Shown here piece after piece: positions 13,220 through 20,200 of a DNA stretch of 20,707 bases. The stretch is taken from positions 1-20,707 of the forward strand of contig CAUBUJ010000014.1 of the NCBI GenBank assembly GCA_958439155.1, read 5' to 3'. The translations under genes and the position numbers were made by a program. Positions within the stretch are counted from its first letter, which is position 1. Each line of letters opens with the position of its first letter. This DNA is from an uncultured Veillonellaceae bacterium. GTDB taxonomy: Bacteria > Bacillota > Negativicutes > Veillonellales > Dialisteraceae. A model generated the notes under the pieces. It made no database searches, was not told the origin of the DNA, and was given only the letters and a program-made list of their open reading frames with translations.

Positions 13220-13747
13220 TCAGTCCTCCCATTCAGGCAGGCGCACCGTCATGCGTCCCGCCTTTAGATCGACAGCGAGAACGCATGAGGGAATCGCCGG
13301 GATGCACAGTTCTTTTCCCTTCGCAAGACCGATGACGTACACATTGTTCGCGCCGGTCTCGATGATTTCCTTGATGGGGCCCACCACATGGCCATCTTCT
13401 TCCACCACGGTGAGGCGGAGAAGCTGGAAATAGTAATACTCCCCTTCCGGTAATCTGGGCAGCTCAGAAAGCGGGACCTCCCCGGTTTTCCCGATGAGTG
13501 TCTCCGCTGTATTTCTGTCGTCTACCCCTTCTACGTGAAGGATGTATATATTTTTGTGGGGCCTGGCAGAGAGGATTTTGTATTCCTTCCCGCCAAGGAA
13601 AATATGGTGCACTTGTTTGAAGATGGTCGGCCGCTCGATATCCGGCCGGATACGCAAATCACCCCGCACACCATGCGGGGCAACAATTTTTCCGACCTCA
13701 ATTCTTTCGTCGGCTGCGTTATTCACGGAAAGCGATGACCTTTCCAT
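13220..13747 (-). CDS. rimM: Ribosome maturation factor RimM
   Basis: 175 aa from ATG at 13747, or 168 aa from GTG at 13726. Neither has an ideal site: the ATG has only a weak purine stretch, and the GTG has AAAGG about 12 nt upstream. The GTG version (NNAADERIEVGKIVAPHGVRG) has the more usual RimM N-terminus. RimM binds S19 and helps mature the 30S head. Features: VGKIVAPHGVRGDLRI (N-terminal beta-barrel), VEGVDDRNTAETLIG, then the PRC-barrel domain with YYYFQLLRLTVVEEDGHVVGPIKEIIETGANNVYVI and IPAIPSCVLAVDLKAGRMTVRLPE. It overlaps the end of ylqD and is 1 nt from trmD, so these genes are translationally linked. Confidence 0.94.
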   Translation of the reverse strand: MERSSLSVNNAADERIEVGKIVAPHGVRGDLRIRPDIERPTIFKQVHHIFLGGKEYKILSARPHKNIYILHVEGVDDRNTAETLIGKTGEVPLSELPRLPEGEYYYFQLLRLTVVEEDGHVVGPIKEIIETGANNVYVIGLAKGKELCIPAIPSCVLAVDLKAGRMTVRLPEWED

Positions 13748-14126
13748 CTTCTACGAGGATCTCCCCGCCGCGGGCAGCGTTCATATCGTCGCCTACGTGG
13801 AGGGTCACTACACGGTTCACCGGGCCGCGGGGAATTTCCGCGCCGATGGCCAGTTTTTCCAGGTGCGCTTTGTCAGCGGTGAGTTTTTCCTTCACCTGGG
13901 TCATCTGGGCCTTCTGCGCTTCGATCTGCGCCCGCAGCGGTGCTACCGCCTGCATATTGACCTTTGCCGCTTCGTTGAGTTTGGCATTCCCCTCGAATTC
14001 GAGCTGGGCCATGTCATGCTCCACCCGGGACAGGTTCTGGTCAATTTCAGCAAGCAGCTTGGATTTCAGTGCTTCTGTCAGCTTGGATTTCAGCATGACA
14101 GGAACAAGAATAGTCATTTCATCCAT
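13719..14126 (-). CDS. ylqD: YlqD-family protein
   Basis: 135 aa. MTILVPVMLKSKLTEALKSKLLAEIDQNL starts a helical, heptad-rich region to about residue 90 (LRAQIEAQKAQMTQVKEKL), probably a coiled coil. A small C-terminal beta-domain follows (EIPRGPVNRVVTLHVGDD, GGEILVEDGKVIAFRE). This matches YlqD of Bacillus, which occupies the same place between the KH protein and rimM. Function is not established; the location suggests ribosome assembly or RNA binding. The start has AGAGGAAC upstream. Its stop overlaps the start region of rimM. Confidence 0.85.
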   Translation of the reverse strand: MDEMTILVPVMLKSKLTEALKSKLLAEIDQNLSRVEHDMAQLEFEGNAKLNEAAKVNMQAVAPLRAQIEAQKAQMTQVKEKLTADKAHLEKLAIGAEIPRGPVNRVVTLHVGDDMNAARGGEILVEDGKVIAFRE

Positions 14127-14137
14127 AATAGTTCCTC

Positions 14138-14365
14138 TCAGATAATGTCGACAGCGACTTTCAGATTTTGCTTCAAGGCGCCTGCCTTCACCACCGTGCG
14201 GATCGCATTGGCGATGCGTCCCTGCCGGCCGATGACTTTTCCCATGTCCTCAGGGGCCACATGGACCTGGTAAATCTCCATGGTGCCTTTGCGGACAACG
14301 GTCACTTCCACAGCCTCCGGATTTTTCACCAGAGACCGGACGATCCATTCTACCAGTTCTTTCAT
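14138..14365 (-). CDS. khpA: KH-domain RNA-binding protein KhpA
   Basis: 75 aa. The start at 14365 was chosen over 14380 because GGAGG lies 8 nt upstream and MKELVEW is the usual N-terminus; the upstream ATG overlaps the rpsP stop codon (TAATG). It is a single KH domain with the GxxG RNA-binding loop GRQG at residues 46-49 (VIGRQGRIANAIRTVV). KhpA works with KhpB (EloR) as a cytoplasmic RNA-binding pair affecting cell division and elongation in Firmicutes. Fixed neighbour of rpsP. It lies 11 nt upstream of ylqD. Confidence 0.93.
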   Translation of the reverse strand: MKELVEWIVRSLVKNPEAVEVTVVRKGTMEIYQVHVAPEDMGKVIGRQGRIANAIRTVVKAGALKQNLKVAVDII

Positions 14366-14379
14366 GGCTTTTGCCTCCA

Positions 14380-14643
14380 TTATTTCTTGGATTCAGCAAA
14401 CTTAGCCATAACGCCGTTCTTCTTCAGAATGCTCCGAACGGTGTCAGTCGGCTGTGCGCCTTTGCTGAGCCAGTAGAGAATCTTTTCTTCGTCGAGCTTT
14501 ACCGGAGCTTCCGTTTTTGCCGGATCATACCAGCCTACGGTTTCTACGGGAGCACCGTTTCTTGCTTCGCGGGAGTCGATGACTACGACGCGGTAGAACG
14601 GTACCTTCTTTGCGCCCATGCGGGTCAGACGGATTTTTAACAT
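14380..14643 (-). CDS. rpsP: 30S ribosomal protein S16
   Basis: 87 aa, full length. MLKIRLTRMGAKKVPFYRVVVIDSREARNG is the S16 signature; the middle VGWYDP and the C-terminal YWLSKGAQPTDTVRSILKKNGV are also typical. S16 is a primary-binding assembly protein of the 30S body. The start is behind GGGAGGTG. A 220-bp gap holding a heptamer-hairpin cassette lies between it and the upstream ffh, which is unusual for this operon. Confidence 0.97.
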   Translation of the reverse strand: MLKIRLTRMGAKKVPFYRVVVIDSREARNGAPVETVGWYDPAKTEAPVKLDEEKILYWLSKGAQPTDTVRSILKKNGVMAKFAESKK

Positions 14644-14702
14644 AATTTCACCTCCCTTGGAAAATGTTGGATGGGAGAAGCGTATCAGCCGCTCCCATGG
14701 GA

Positions 14703-14862
14703 AAGCTATTAGCTATTAGCTATTAGCTGTTAGTTGCTAGTTACTAGTTACTAGTTGCTAGTTGTTAGTTGTTAGAGGAAATGGGAAGCCTTTTTACAAA
14801 AACTCCGCCGCCCATTGATTTGAGGCGGCTTCCACTCCTCTAAACTCTCAACTCTAAACTTT
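14703..14862. repeat. Heptamer-hairpin cassette between ffh and rpsP (core copy 8)
   Basis: Ten perfect-register heptamers (14707-14776): TATTAGC three times, then TGTTAGT, TGCTAGT, TACTAGT twice, TGCTAGT, TGTTAGT, TGTTAGA. Then GGAAATGGGAAGCC, CTTTTTACAAAAACT and the hairpin CCGCC...GGCGG. TCCTCTAA (about 14836-14843) is the exact inverse of TTAGAGGA at 14772-14779. TCTAAAC/TCTCAAC heptamers run up to the ffh stop codon. On the coding strand, the stem is followed by AGTTTTTG. Confidence 0.9.
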
Positions 14863-14866
14863 CATC

Positions 14867-16225
14867 TCACAATTTCGGAAGCATGCCTCCGGGGAATTTG
14901 AAGCCTTTCGGGACCTTCATATTCTTCCCTTTCATCTTCTTCATCTGCTTCTTCATTTCTTTGAATTGCTTGATCATGCGGTTCACTTCCTGGATATGGG
15001 TGCCGGAACCCATGGCGATGCGTTTCCGCCGGCTCCCGTTTAAGATGTCCGGATTGGCCCGTTCCTTCGGCGTCATGGAAAGAATGATCGCTTCGATGTG
15101 CTTCATTTCCTTTCCGTCCAGATCGATGTCTTTCAGCTTATCCTTGTACTTGCCCATGCCTGGAATCATGCCAAGAATATTCTGGATGGAACCGAGCTTC
15201 TTCACCTGGCGCATCTGTTTCAAGAAATCGTCGAGGGTGAATTCGCCCTTTTTCATTTTGGACATGGCGTCCTTCATGGAGTCCTGGTCCAGGTTCCGCT
15301 GGGCCTGCTCGAAGAGGGACTGGAGGTCACCCAGGTCGAGGATGCGTCCTGCCATGCGGTCCGGATAGAAATCTTCCAGGCCGCCGTCCAGCTTTTCACT
15401 GACGCCGATGAGCTTGATCGGCTTGCCTGTGACCGCCTTGATGGAAAGCGCCGCGCCGCCCCGGGCATCACCGTCCATCTTCGTGAGGATCGTGCCGTCA
15501 ATGCCGAGATTTTCGTCGAACGCTTTCGCCGTGGTCACCGCGTCCTGGCCGGTCATGGAGTCCAGCACCAGGAGAATTTCATGGGGATGGACTTCTGCCT
15601 TGATGTTCCGGAGCTCTTCCATGAGCTTCTCATCAATGGTGAGCCGCCCTGCCGTATCGAGGATGAGCACGTCTTTATTGTAGGATTTCGCTGTATCCAC
15701 GGCGTACTTGGCGATGCGCACCGGATCCACATTGGTAGGCATGCGGTATACCGGCACATCCACCTGCTCACCGAGTACTTCCAGCTGCTTCACCGCTGCC
15801 GGGCGGTACACGTCGCACGCCGCAAGGAGGGGATGCTTGCCCCGCTTCTTCAGCATGAGAGCGAGCTTGCCGGCGGTGGTGGTTTTGCCTGCGCCCTGGA
15901 GCCCCACCAGCATGATGATGGTAAGACCGGAAGAAGACATGGTAATCTTGCTCTGGGTCCCGCCGAGGAGCTCGGTGAGCTCATCCCGGACGATCTTGAT
16001 CACCGTCTGGTCCGGCTTCAGGCTGCCGAAGACATCTTCGCCGATGGCCTTCTCCCGCACCTGGGCGATGAAGTCCTTTGCCACTTTGAAATTGACATCC
16101 GCCTCGAGCAGTGCCCGCCGCACCTCCCGGAGAGCGCTGTCAATATCGCTCTCTGAAAGCTTGCCCTTGCCGCGGAGATCTTTGAACGCGCTCTGCAGCT
16201 TGTCTCCTAAATTTTCAAACGGCAT
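14867..16225 (-). CDS. ffh: Signal recognition particle protein Ffh
   Basis: 452 aa, complete. An N-terminal four-helix N domain (1-90) is followed by the GTPase G domain: P-loop GLQGAGKTT at 108-116, DVYRPAAVKQL, DTAGR, TKMDGDARGGAALS and the GxGE-type closing region (LIGVSEKLDGGLEDF). The Met-rich M domain carries GMIPGMG and the RNA/signal-binding helices, ending in KMKGKNMKVPKGFKFPGGM. Ffh binds 4.5S/6S-type SRP RNA and signal sequences of nascent membrane proteins and delivers ribosomes to FtsY. It starts 9 nt after ylxM, behind GAGGTGA. The 3' end abuts a heptamer array. Confidence 0.97.
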   Translation of the reverse strand: MPFENLGDKLQSAFKDLRGKGKLSESDIDSALREVRRALLEADVNFKVAKDFIAQVREKAIGEDVFGSLKPDQTVIKIVRDELTELLGGTQSKITMSSSGLTIIMLVGLQGAGKTTTAGKLALMLKKRGKHPLLAACDVYRPAAVKQLEVLGEQVDVPVYRMPTNVDPVRIAKYAVDTAKSYNKDVLILDTAGRLTIDEKLMEELRNIKAEVHPHEILLVLDSMTGQDAVTTAKAFDENLGIDGTILTKMDGDARGGAALSIKAVTGKPIKLIGVSEKLDGGLEDFYPDRMAGRILDLGDLQSLFEQAQRNLDQDSMKDAMSKMKKGEFTLDDFLKQMRQVKKLGSIQNILGMIPGMGKYKDKLKDIDLDGKEMKHIEAIILSMTPKERANPDILNGSRRKRIAMGSGTHIQEVNRMIKQFKEMKKQMKKMKGKNMKVPKGFKFPGGMLPKL

Positions 16226-16234
16226 GACTTCACC

Positions 16235-16558
16235 TCATTCCTTTACAATCATAAGAAGCGCTTCCGCTTCCTTCCGTCCTTCCGGAGCAATCAACTCTGC
16301 CAGCCGCCGCGCCGCATCCTGCCGCCGCGCCCGCTGCCCCGCCAGATGGAGCGCCTCCTCATAAGAAAGGAGCTGCTCCTCTCCATGGCGCATGGCGTCA
16401 TGCACGGCCTGACGGGAAATATGAAACTCCTCCGCGATCTCGCCGAGGGATAAATTTTCGTTATAGTACAGATCCAGGCACTCCCGCTGCCGCGCCGTCA
16501 AAAGCGCGCCGTAGCAGTCCAGGAGCTCTCCCTTTTCTACAATATTTTCGAGAGACAT
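16235..16558 (-). CDS. ylxM: YlxM-family helix-turn-helix protein
   Basis: 107 aa from 16558. ALLTARQRECLDLYYNENLSLGEIAEEFHISRQAVHDAMRHGEEQL is a sigma-70 region-4-like helix-turn-helix, exactly the YlxM/p13 pattern. YlxM is the usual first gene before ffh in Firmicutes, and in Streptococcus it stimulates SRP GTPase function. The first-gene position is confirmed by a perfect promoter; the predicted start near 16571 leaves a leader of only about 13 nt with a weak GGTGAT site. A longer reading from 16606 would begin in the promoter -35 box and is rejected. Confidence 0.9.
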   Translation of the reverse strand: MSLENIVEKGELLDCYGALLTARQRECLDLYYNENLSLGEIAEEFHISRQAVHDAMRHGEEQLLSYEEALHLAGQRARRQDAARRLAELIAPEGRKEAEALLMIVKE

Positions 16559-16577
16559 AGAATCACCAACAAGGCAT

Positions 16578-16606
16578 ATTATACGAAATCGGCGTCTCCA
16601 TGTCAA
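16578..16606 (-). promoter_or_regulatory. Consensus promoter of the ylxM-ffh-...-yebC operon
   Basis: Minus strand: TTGACA (16606-16601), 17-nt spacer, TATAAT (16583-16578). Both hexamers and spacing are perfect. Confidence 0.9.
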
Positions 16607-16669
16607 GTGGATTTCCTTTACAGGAAACAGAAATATTCGCCGCTGTGAGATGAGCCGGAAGGCGCGTCA

Positions 16670-16980
16670 TAGGAGCGGGGCGCAGAGTACAGAGCGCAAA
16701 GCGCAGAGTACAGAGCGCAAAGCGCAGAGGGGAGGATGCTCGCCGCATGGGCATTTTGGGGACGGCCGGGGCGCAGTTGCCAATGACAAGTAAGGCGGCG
16801 CCTGCGCCTGAGGAATGTACGCCATGAATGGATATGACAGGAAATGCATCATTTCGACAGAGGCCCGCGGTCTGCGCTCCCATGATGTACAGCTCGTTTT
16901 CCGCCCCGGCGGCAGAGCCGCATATAAAAAGTCCCTCCTATTTCCTCTTCCGGCTTCAGACTTCCATCTCCAGACCGCCA
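16670..16980. repeat. Mosaic repeat: GCGCAAA/GTACAGA heptamers, module G, core copy 9
   Basis: Bases 16681-16728 are heptamers GCGCAGA, GTACAGA, GCGCAAA, partly doubled as a 21-nt unit. They end in GAGG, then GGATGCTCGCCGCATGGGC, a module found again at 19836-19855. At 16812-16872 lies CGCCATGAATGGATATGACA...TTTCGACAG (module G), repeated at 17937-17997. Core copy 9, inverted, occupies 16900-16979 (GGCAGAGCCGC, CATATAAAAAG, TTTCCTCTTCC, CAGACTT). No gene is seen in 16607-17029. Confidence 0.8.
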
Positions 16981-17029
16981 GCCCTGCTCCAATGGCGCAC
17001 CATCCGCTGACAGTCCCTGCCGCCCGCAT

Positions 17030-17054
17030 AAAAAAAGGACCTCCCCAAAGGTCC
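17030..17054 (-). terminator. Terminator of tauE copy A
   Basis: Minus strand: GGACCT-TTGGGG-AGGTCC followed by TTTTTTT. It is 16 nt beyond the stop codon and part of the duplicated unit. Confidence 0.85.
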
Positions 17055-17069
17055 GTCATGCGCTGTATG

Positions 17070-17843
17070 TCATCCCCACATTTCATACACTGTCTTGGCG
17101 AAGAAAATGACCAGCACGAGAAGAATCAGATTTTTCACCGAACCGGCGCCGTTCCGTTCGAAATATTTCACGCCCAGGTAATTTCCTGCCACATTGAAAG
17201 CGCCCGCCAGAAGCCCCAGGGGGATCATCACCGTATCGTGATAGAGGAACACCGCGAGGGCTGCCGCGTTGGTGGTCCAGTTGATCACCTTGGTGACACC
17301 GTTTGCTTCGGTCAGCTTCAAGTGGGCGATACCCGTCAGGAGGAGCAGGAGGAAGGTCCCTGTGCCGGGGCCGTAGAATCCATCGTAGAGGCCGAGGAAA
17401 AAGGCGATGCCCATGGCAAGGAACATGGTTTTCTTCTCTGGAAAAGGCGGCTTTTCTGACTCGATGGATTTCCGGCAGAATACGTAAATCGCCGTCAAAG
17501 GCAGTACGATGAGGATGATCATTTTGAAAATCACCGGGTCCATGTAGAGAGCCGCCCTGGCGCCTGTAGAGGAGCCGGCCATGGCGAAAACCATCCCGGC
17601 CAGCGCCGGCCGCCACGGGACGTACCCATTGGTAATATACTTCGCCGTCGCCAGCGATGTCCCAAGGAAGGCGCTCATTTTATTGGTGCCGATCACATAA
17701 TGAATGGGAAGGCCGCTCATGATGAAGCCGGGCAGGGAAATCAATCCGCCTCCGCCGGCTACAGCGTCGACAAATCCCGCCAGAAAGACAAGAGGCAGGA
17801 TGATCGCCGCCTGCCCAAGGGTAACGCCAAGTAATGATTCCAT
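17070..17843 (-). CDS. TauE/SafE-family membrane permease, copy A
   Basis: 257 aa from 17843, where AGAGGAAC precedes ATG; the reading frame is open further upstream (to 18065) but that part is repeat DNA. About eight membrane segments. The family's Gly-rich loop is AGFVDAVAGGGGLISLP near residue 22, and its second-half counterpart is LGLYDGFYGPGTGTFLLLLL near 155. HYVIGTNKMSAFLGTSLATAKY and TEANGVTKVINWTTNAAAL are typical of the YfcA-like branch. It probably exports or imports a small anion such as sulfite or an organosulfonate; substrate unknown. Upstream promoter signals are poor (TATCAA near 17912-17917). Identical to copy B. Confidence 0.9.
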   Translation of the reverse strand: MESLLGVTLGQAAIILPLVFLAGFVDAVAGGGGLISLPGFIMSGLPIHYVIGTNKMSAFLGTSLATAKYITNGYVPWRPALAGMVFAMAGSSTGARAALYMDPVIFKMIILIVLPLTAIYVFCRKSIESEKPPFPEKKTMFLAMGIAFFLGLYDGFYGPGTGTFLLLLLTGIAHLKLTEANGVTKVINWTTNAAALAVFLYHDTVMIPLGLLAGAFNVAGNYLGVKYFERNGAGSVKNLILLVLVIFFAKTVYEMWG

Positions 17844-17854
17844 AAAAAGTTCCT

Positions 17855-18000
17855 CTATCGGTAAGTTGAGAGTTGAGAATTGAGAAAGGTGGTGCCGCCT
17901 GCGGCGGGATTTTGATAGGCCGCTGGCACTTGAAAAATGTGCGCCATGAAGGGATATGACAGGAAGTGCATCATTTCGACAGGGGCCCGCGGTCTGCGGT
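17855..18000. repeat. Heptamers, mini-hairpin and module G upstream of tauE copy A
   Basis: AGTTGAG, AGTTGAG and AATTGAG heptamers (17864-17884), then GCCGCC-TGCGGCGG hairpin DNA (17894-17908). Then module G (17937-17980) and GGTCTGC GGTCTAA GGTCAAA heptamers from 17991. It is the inverse of the hairpin-plus-array order seen at 5680-5735. Confidence 0.75.
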
Positions 18001-18242
18001 CTAAGGTCAAAGGACGATGGTACATCATTGGAACGGCATCTGAAGTCTGGAGTCAGAAGTCTCACGAGGGAAGCGGAATGAATTTTATAGGCCTCAAGCG
18101 CCCTTCGAAATGTTCGTCATCTCGAGCGGACGTATTCGGCGAAGTGGATAGGTCGGGACAAAGAAGTACGAGGATGAGTCGAGAGATCTTACGTGTTCTT
18201 CAGAATGTTCGTCATTTCGACCGGGCCCATTCTGCGATATGC
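17982..18242. repeat. 261-bp repeat block, copy A
   Basis: Identical to 19939-20199 (offset 1957). It starts in the heptamers GGTCTGC GGTCTAA GGTCAAA, includes GTCTGGAGTCAGAAGTCTC and ends inside module E (CATTTCGACCGGGCCCATTC). No gene is seen. Confidence 0.9.
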
Positions 18243-18800
18243 GCCGCGCGTCATAAAAAAGTACAGGGAAGCGTGGAGGCCCCTTGCGGGCCCCCTTTAG
18301 GGTAAATCTTTTTTGCATAGTTCCCAATGCCGCCCATTTCATCCGCCCCAGCGGCGAAGCCGCATATAAAAAGGCCCTTCCTATTTCCTCTCCAGACTTC
18401 AGACTCCCGTCTCCAGACCACGAAACCTGCTCCAATGACGCACCATCCGCCTTTGACCTTAGACCTCAGACCTTTGACCCCGCTCCCATGATACACAGCT
18501 CGTCTTCCGCCCCGGCGGCAGAGCCGCATATAAAAAGTCCCTCCTATTTCCTCTCCAGACTTCAGACTCCCGTCTCCAGACCACGAAACCTGCTCCAATG
18601 ACGCACCATCCGCCTTTGACCTTAGACCTCAGACCTTTGACCCCGTTCCCATGATGCACAGCTCGTCTTCCGCCCCGGCGGCAGAGCCGCATATAAAAAG
18701 GCCCTTCCCATTTCCTCTCCAGACTTCAGACTCCCGTCTCCAGACCACCAGCCCCGCTCCAATGACACACTATCTGACCTTAGACCTCAGACCGCGGGCC
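18204..18800. repeat. Module E and three tandem core elements (copies 10-12), period about 164 bp
   Basis: Module E spans 18204-18312 with a GGCCC-CTTGC-GGGCC hairpin. Core elements follow at 18350-18424, 18514-18588 and 18677-18751; the shared CGCATATAAAAAG begins at 18361, 18525 and 18688 (periods 164 and 163, differing by one base in the GGCCCTTCC/GTCCCTCC stretch). Each contains CAGACTT CAGACTC heptamers, a spacer with GCTCCAATGACGCACCAT and, in two, a CTTAGAC CTCAGAC CTTTGAC array. No gene is seen in 17844-18846. Confidence 0.9.
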
Positions 18801-18846
18801 CTGCTCCAATGGCGCACCATCCGCTGACAGTCCCTGCCGCCCGCAT

Positions 18847-18871
18847 AAAAAAAGGACCTCCCCAAAGGTCC
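18847..18871 (-). terminator. Terminator of tauE copy B
   Basis: Same hairpin as copy A: GGACCT-TTGGGG-AGGTCC followed by TTTTTTT on the minus strand. Confidence 0.85.
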
Positions 18872-18886
18872 GTCATGCGCTGTATG

Positions 18887-19660
18887 TCATCCCCACATTT
18901 CATACACTGTCTTGGCGAAGAAAATGACCAGCACGAGAAGAATCAGATTTTTCACCGAACCGGCGCCGTTCCGTTCGAAATATTTCACGCCCAGGTAATT
19001 TCCTGCCACATTGAAAGCGCCCGCCAGAAGCCCCAGGGGGATCATCACCGTATCGTGATAGAGGAACACCGCGAGGGCTGCCGCGTTGGTGGTCCAGTTG
19101 ATCACCTTGGTGACACCGTTTGCTTCGGTCAGCTTCAAGTGGGCGATACCCGTCAGGAGGAGCAGGAGGAAGGTCCCTGTGCCGGGGCCGTAGAATCCAT
19201 CGTAGAGGCCGAGGAAAAAGGCGATGCCCATGGCAAGGAACATGGTTTTCTTCTCTGGAAAAGGCGGCTTTTCTGACTCGATGGATTTCCGGCAGAATAC
19301 GTAAATCGCCGTCAAAGGCAGTACGATGAGGATGATCATTTTGAAAATCACCGGGTCCATGTAGAGAGCCGCCCTGGCGCCTGTAGAGGAGCCGGCCATG
19401 GCGAAAACCATCCCGGCCAGCGCCGGCCGCCACGGGACGTACCCATTGGTAATATACTTCGCCGTCGCCAGCGATGTCCCAAGGAAGGCGCTCATTTTAT
19501 TGGTGCCGATCACATAATGAATGGGAAGGCCGCTCATGATGAAGCCGGGCAGGGAAATCAATCCGCCTCCGCCGGCTACAGCGTCGACAAATCCCGCCAG
19601 AAAGACAAGAGGCAGGATGATCGCCGCCTGCCCAAGGGTAACGCCAAGTAATGATTCCAT
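18887..19660 (-). CDS. TauE/SafE-family membrane permease, copy B
   Basis: 257 aa, identical in nucleotides and protein to copy A, with the same start context (AGAGGAAC, ATG at 19660). The gene, ribosome site and terminator are all included in the duplication. DNA further upstream than about 40 nt of the start differs from copy A in its hairpin and beyond 19740, so the two copies could be expressed differently. Two identical copies raise gene dosage; whether that is selected is unknown. Confidence 0.9.
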   Translation of the reverse strand: MESLLGVTLGQAAIILPLVFLAGFVDAVAGGGGLISLPGFIMSGLPIHYVIGTNKMSAFLGTSLATAKYITNGYVPWRPALAGMVFAMAGSSTGARAALYMDPVIFKMIILIVLPLTAIYVFCRKSIESEKPPFPEKKTMFLAMGIAFFLGLYDGFYGPGTGTFLLLLLTGIAHLKLTEANGVTKVINWTTNAAALAVFLYHDTVMIPLGLLAGAFNVAGNYLGVKYFERNGAGSVKNLILLVLVIFFAKTVYEMWG

Positions 19661-19679
19661 AAAAAGTTCCTCTATCGGT

Positions 19680-20200
19680 AAGTTGAGAGTTGAGAATTGA
19701 GAAGGGGGGCCGCCGGCGGCGGGATTTTGATAGGCCGCTGGCGCCGGACGGACTGGGGGGTGCATCATGGCTGCAGGTTAAGAGAGTGCGCCATGAAAGC
19801 GGGGTACAGAGTTCAGAGCGCAGGGCGCAAAGAGGTGGATGCTCGCCGCATGGGCCTCTCTTGATAATTCTCATGCGCCGAATGGGCTGGGAAGCTGGCT
19901 GTCATGCGCAGAGATGTCCGATACGGTTTCTTTTGCGTGGGGCCCGCGGTCTGCGGTCTAAGGTCAAAGGACGATGGTACATCATTGGAACGGCATCTGA
20001 AGTCTGGAGTCAGAAGTCTCACGAGGGAAGCGGAATGAATTTTATAGGCCTCAAGCGCCCTTCGAAATGTTCGTCATCTCGAGCGGACGTATTCGGCGAA
20101 GTGGATAGGTCGGGACAAAGAAGTACGAGGATGAGTCGAGAGATCTTACGTGTTCTTCAGAATGTTCGTCATTTCGACCGGGCCCATTCTGCGATATGCA
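19680..20200. repeat. Mosaic repeat upstream of tauE copy B, including 261-bp block copy B
   Basis: AGTTGAG heptamers and a GCCGGCGGCGGG region come first. GTACAGA GTTCAGA GCGCAGG GCGCAAA heptamers (about 19803-19830) end in GAGG, followed by GGATGCTCGCCGCATGGGC. Unrecognised DNA fills 19856-19938, and the 261-bp block repeats at 19939-20199. No gene is seen. Confidence 0.8.

Larger units (their letters stand above)
16981..17886. repeat. 906-bp duplicated unit, copy A (carries tauE)
   Basis: Identical, base for base as read, to 18798-19703 (constant offset 1817, no indel). It includes the terminator, the whole gene and its ribosome site. The left edge lies in CAGACC-type heptamers and the right edge in AGTTGAG/AATTGAG heptamers. 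Confidence 0.95.
18798..19703. repeat. 906-bp duplicated unit, copy B (carries tauE)
   Basis: Exact second copy of 16981-17886. Immediately left is CAGACCTCAGACCGC heptamer DNA; immediately right the two copies diverge at the GGTGGTGCC/GGGGGGCC hairpin. Confidence 0.95.

Noticed and set aside
15098..16156. 352-aa plus-strand frame opposite ffh, and the 310-aa one at 10720-11652 opposite yebC
   Set aside because: Shadows of strongly conserved genes; their composition (His/Arg-rich) reflects reverse-complement codons.
17844..18065. N-terminal extension of tauE copy A to 18065
   Set aside because: The added 74 residues are repeat DNA and differ from copy B's upstream reading. The ATG at 17843 has a proper ribosome site and starts the conserved protein.
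16981..19703. Composite transposon carrying tauE
   Set aside because: No transposase, no terminal inverted repeats and no target duplication were seen. The edges are heptamer arrays, so recombination between repeats explains it better.
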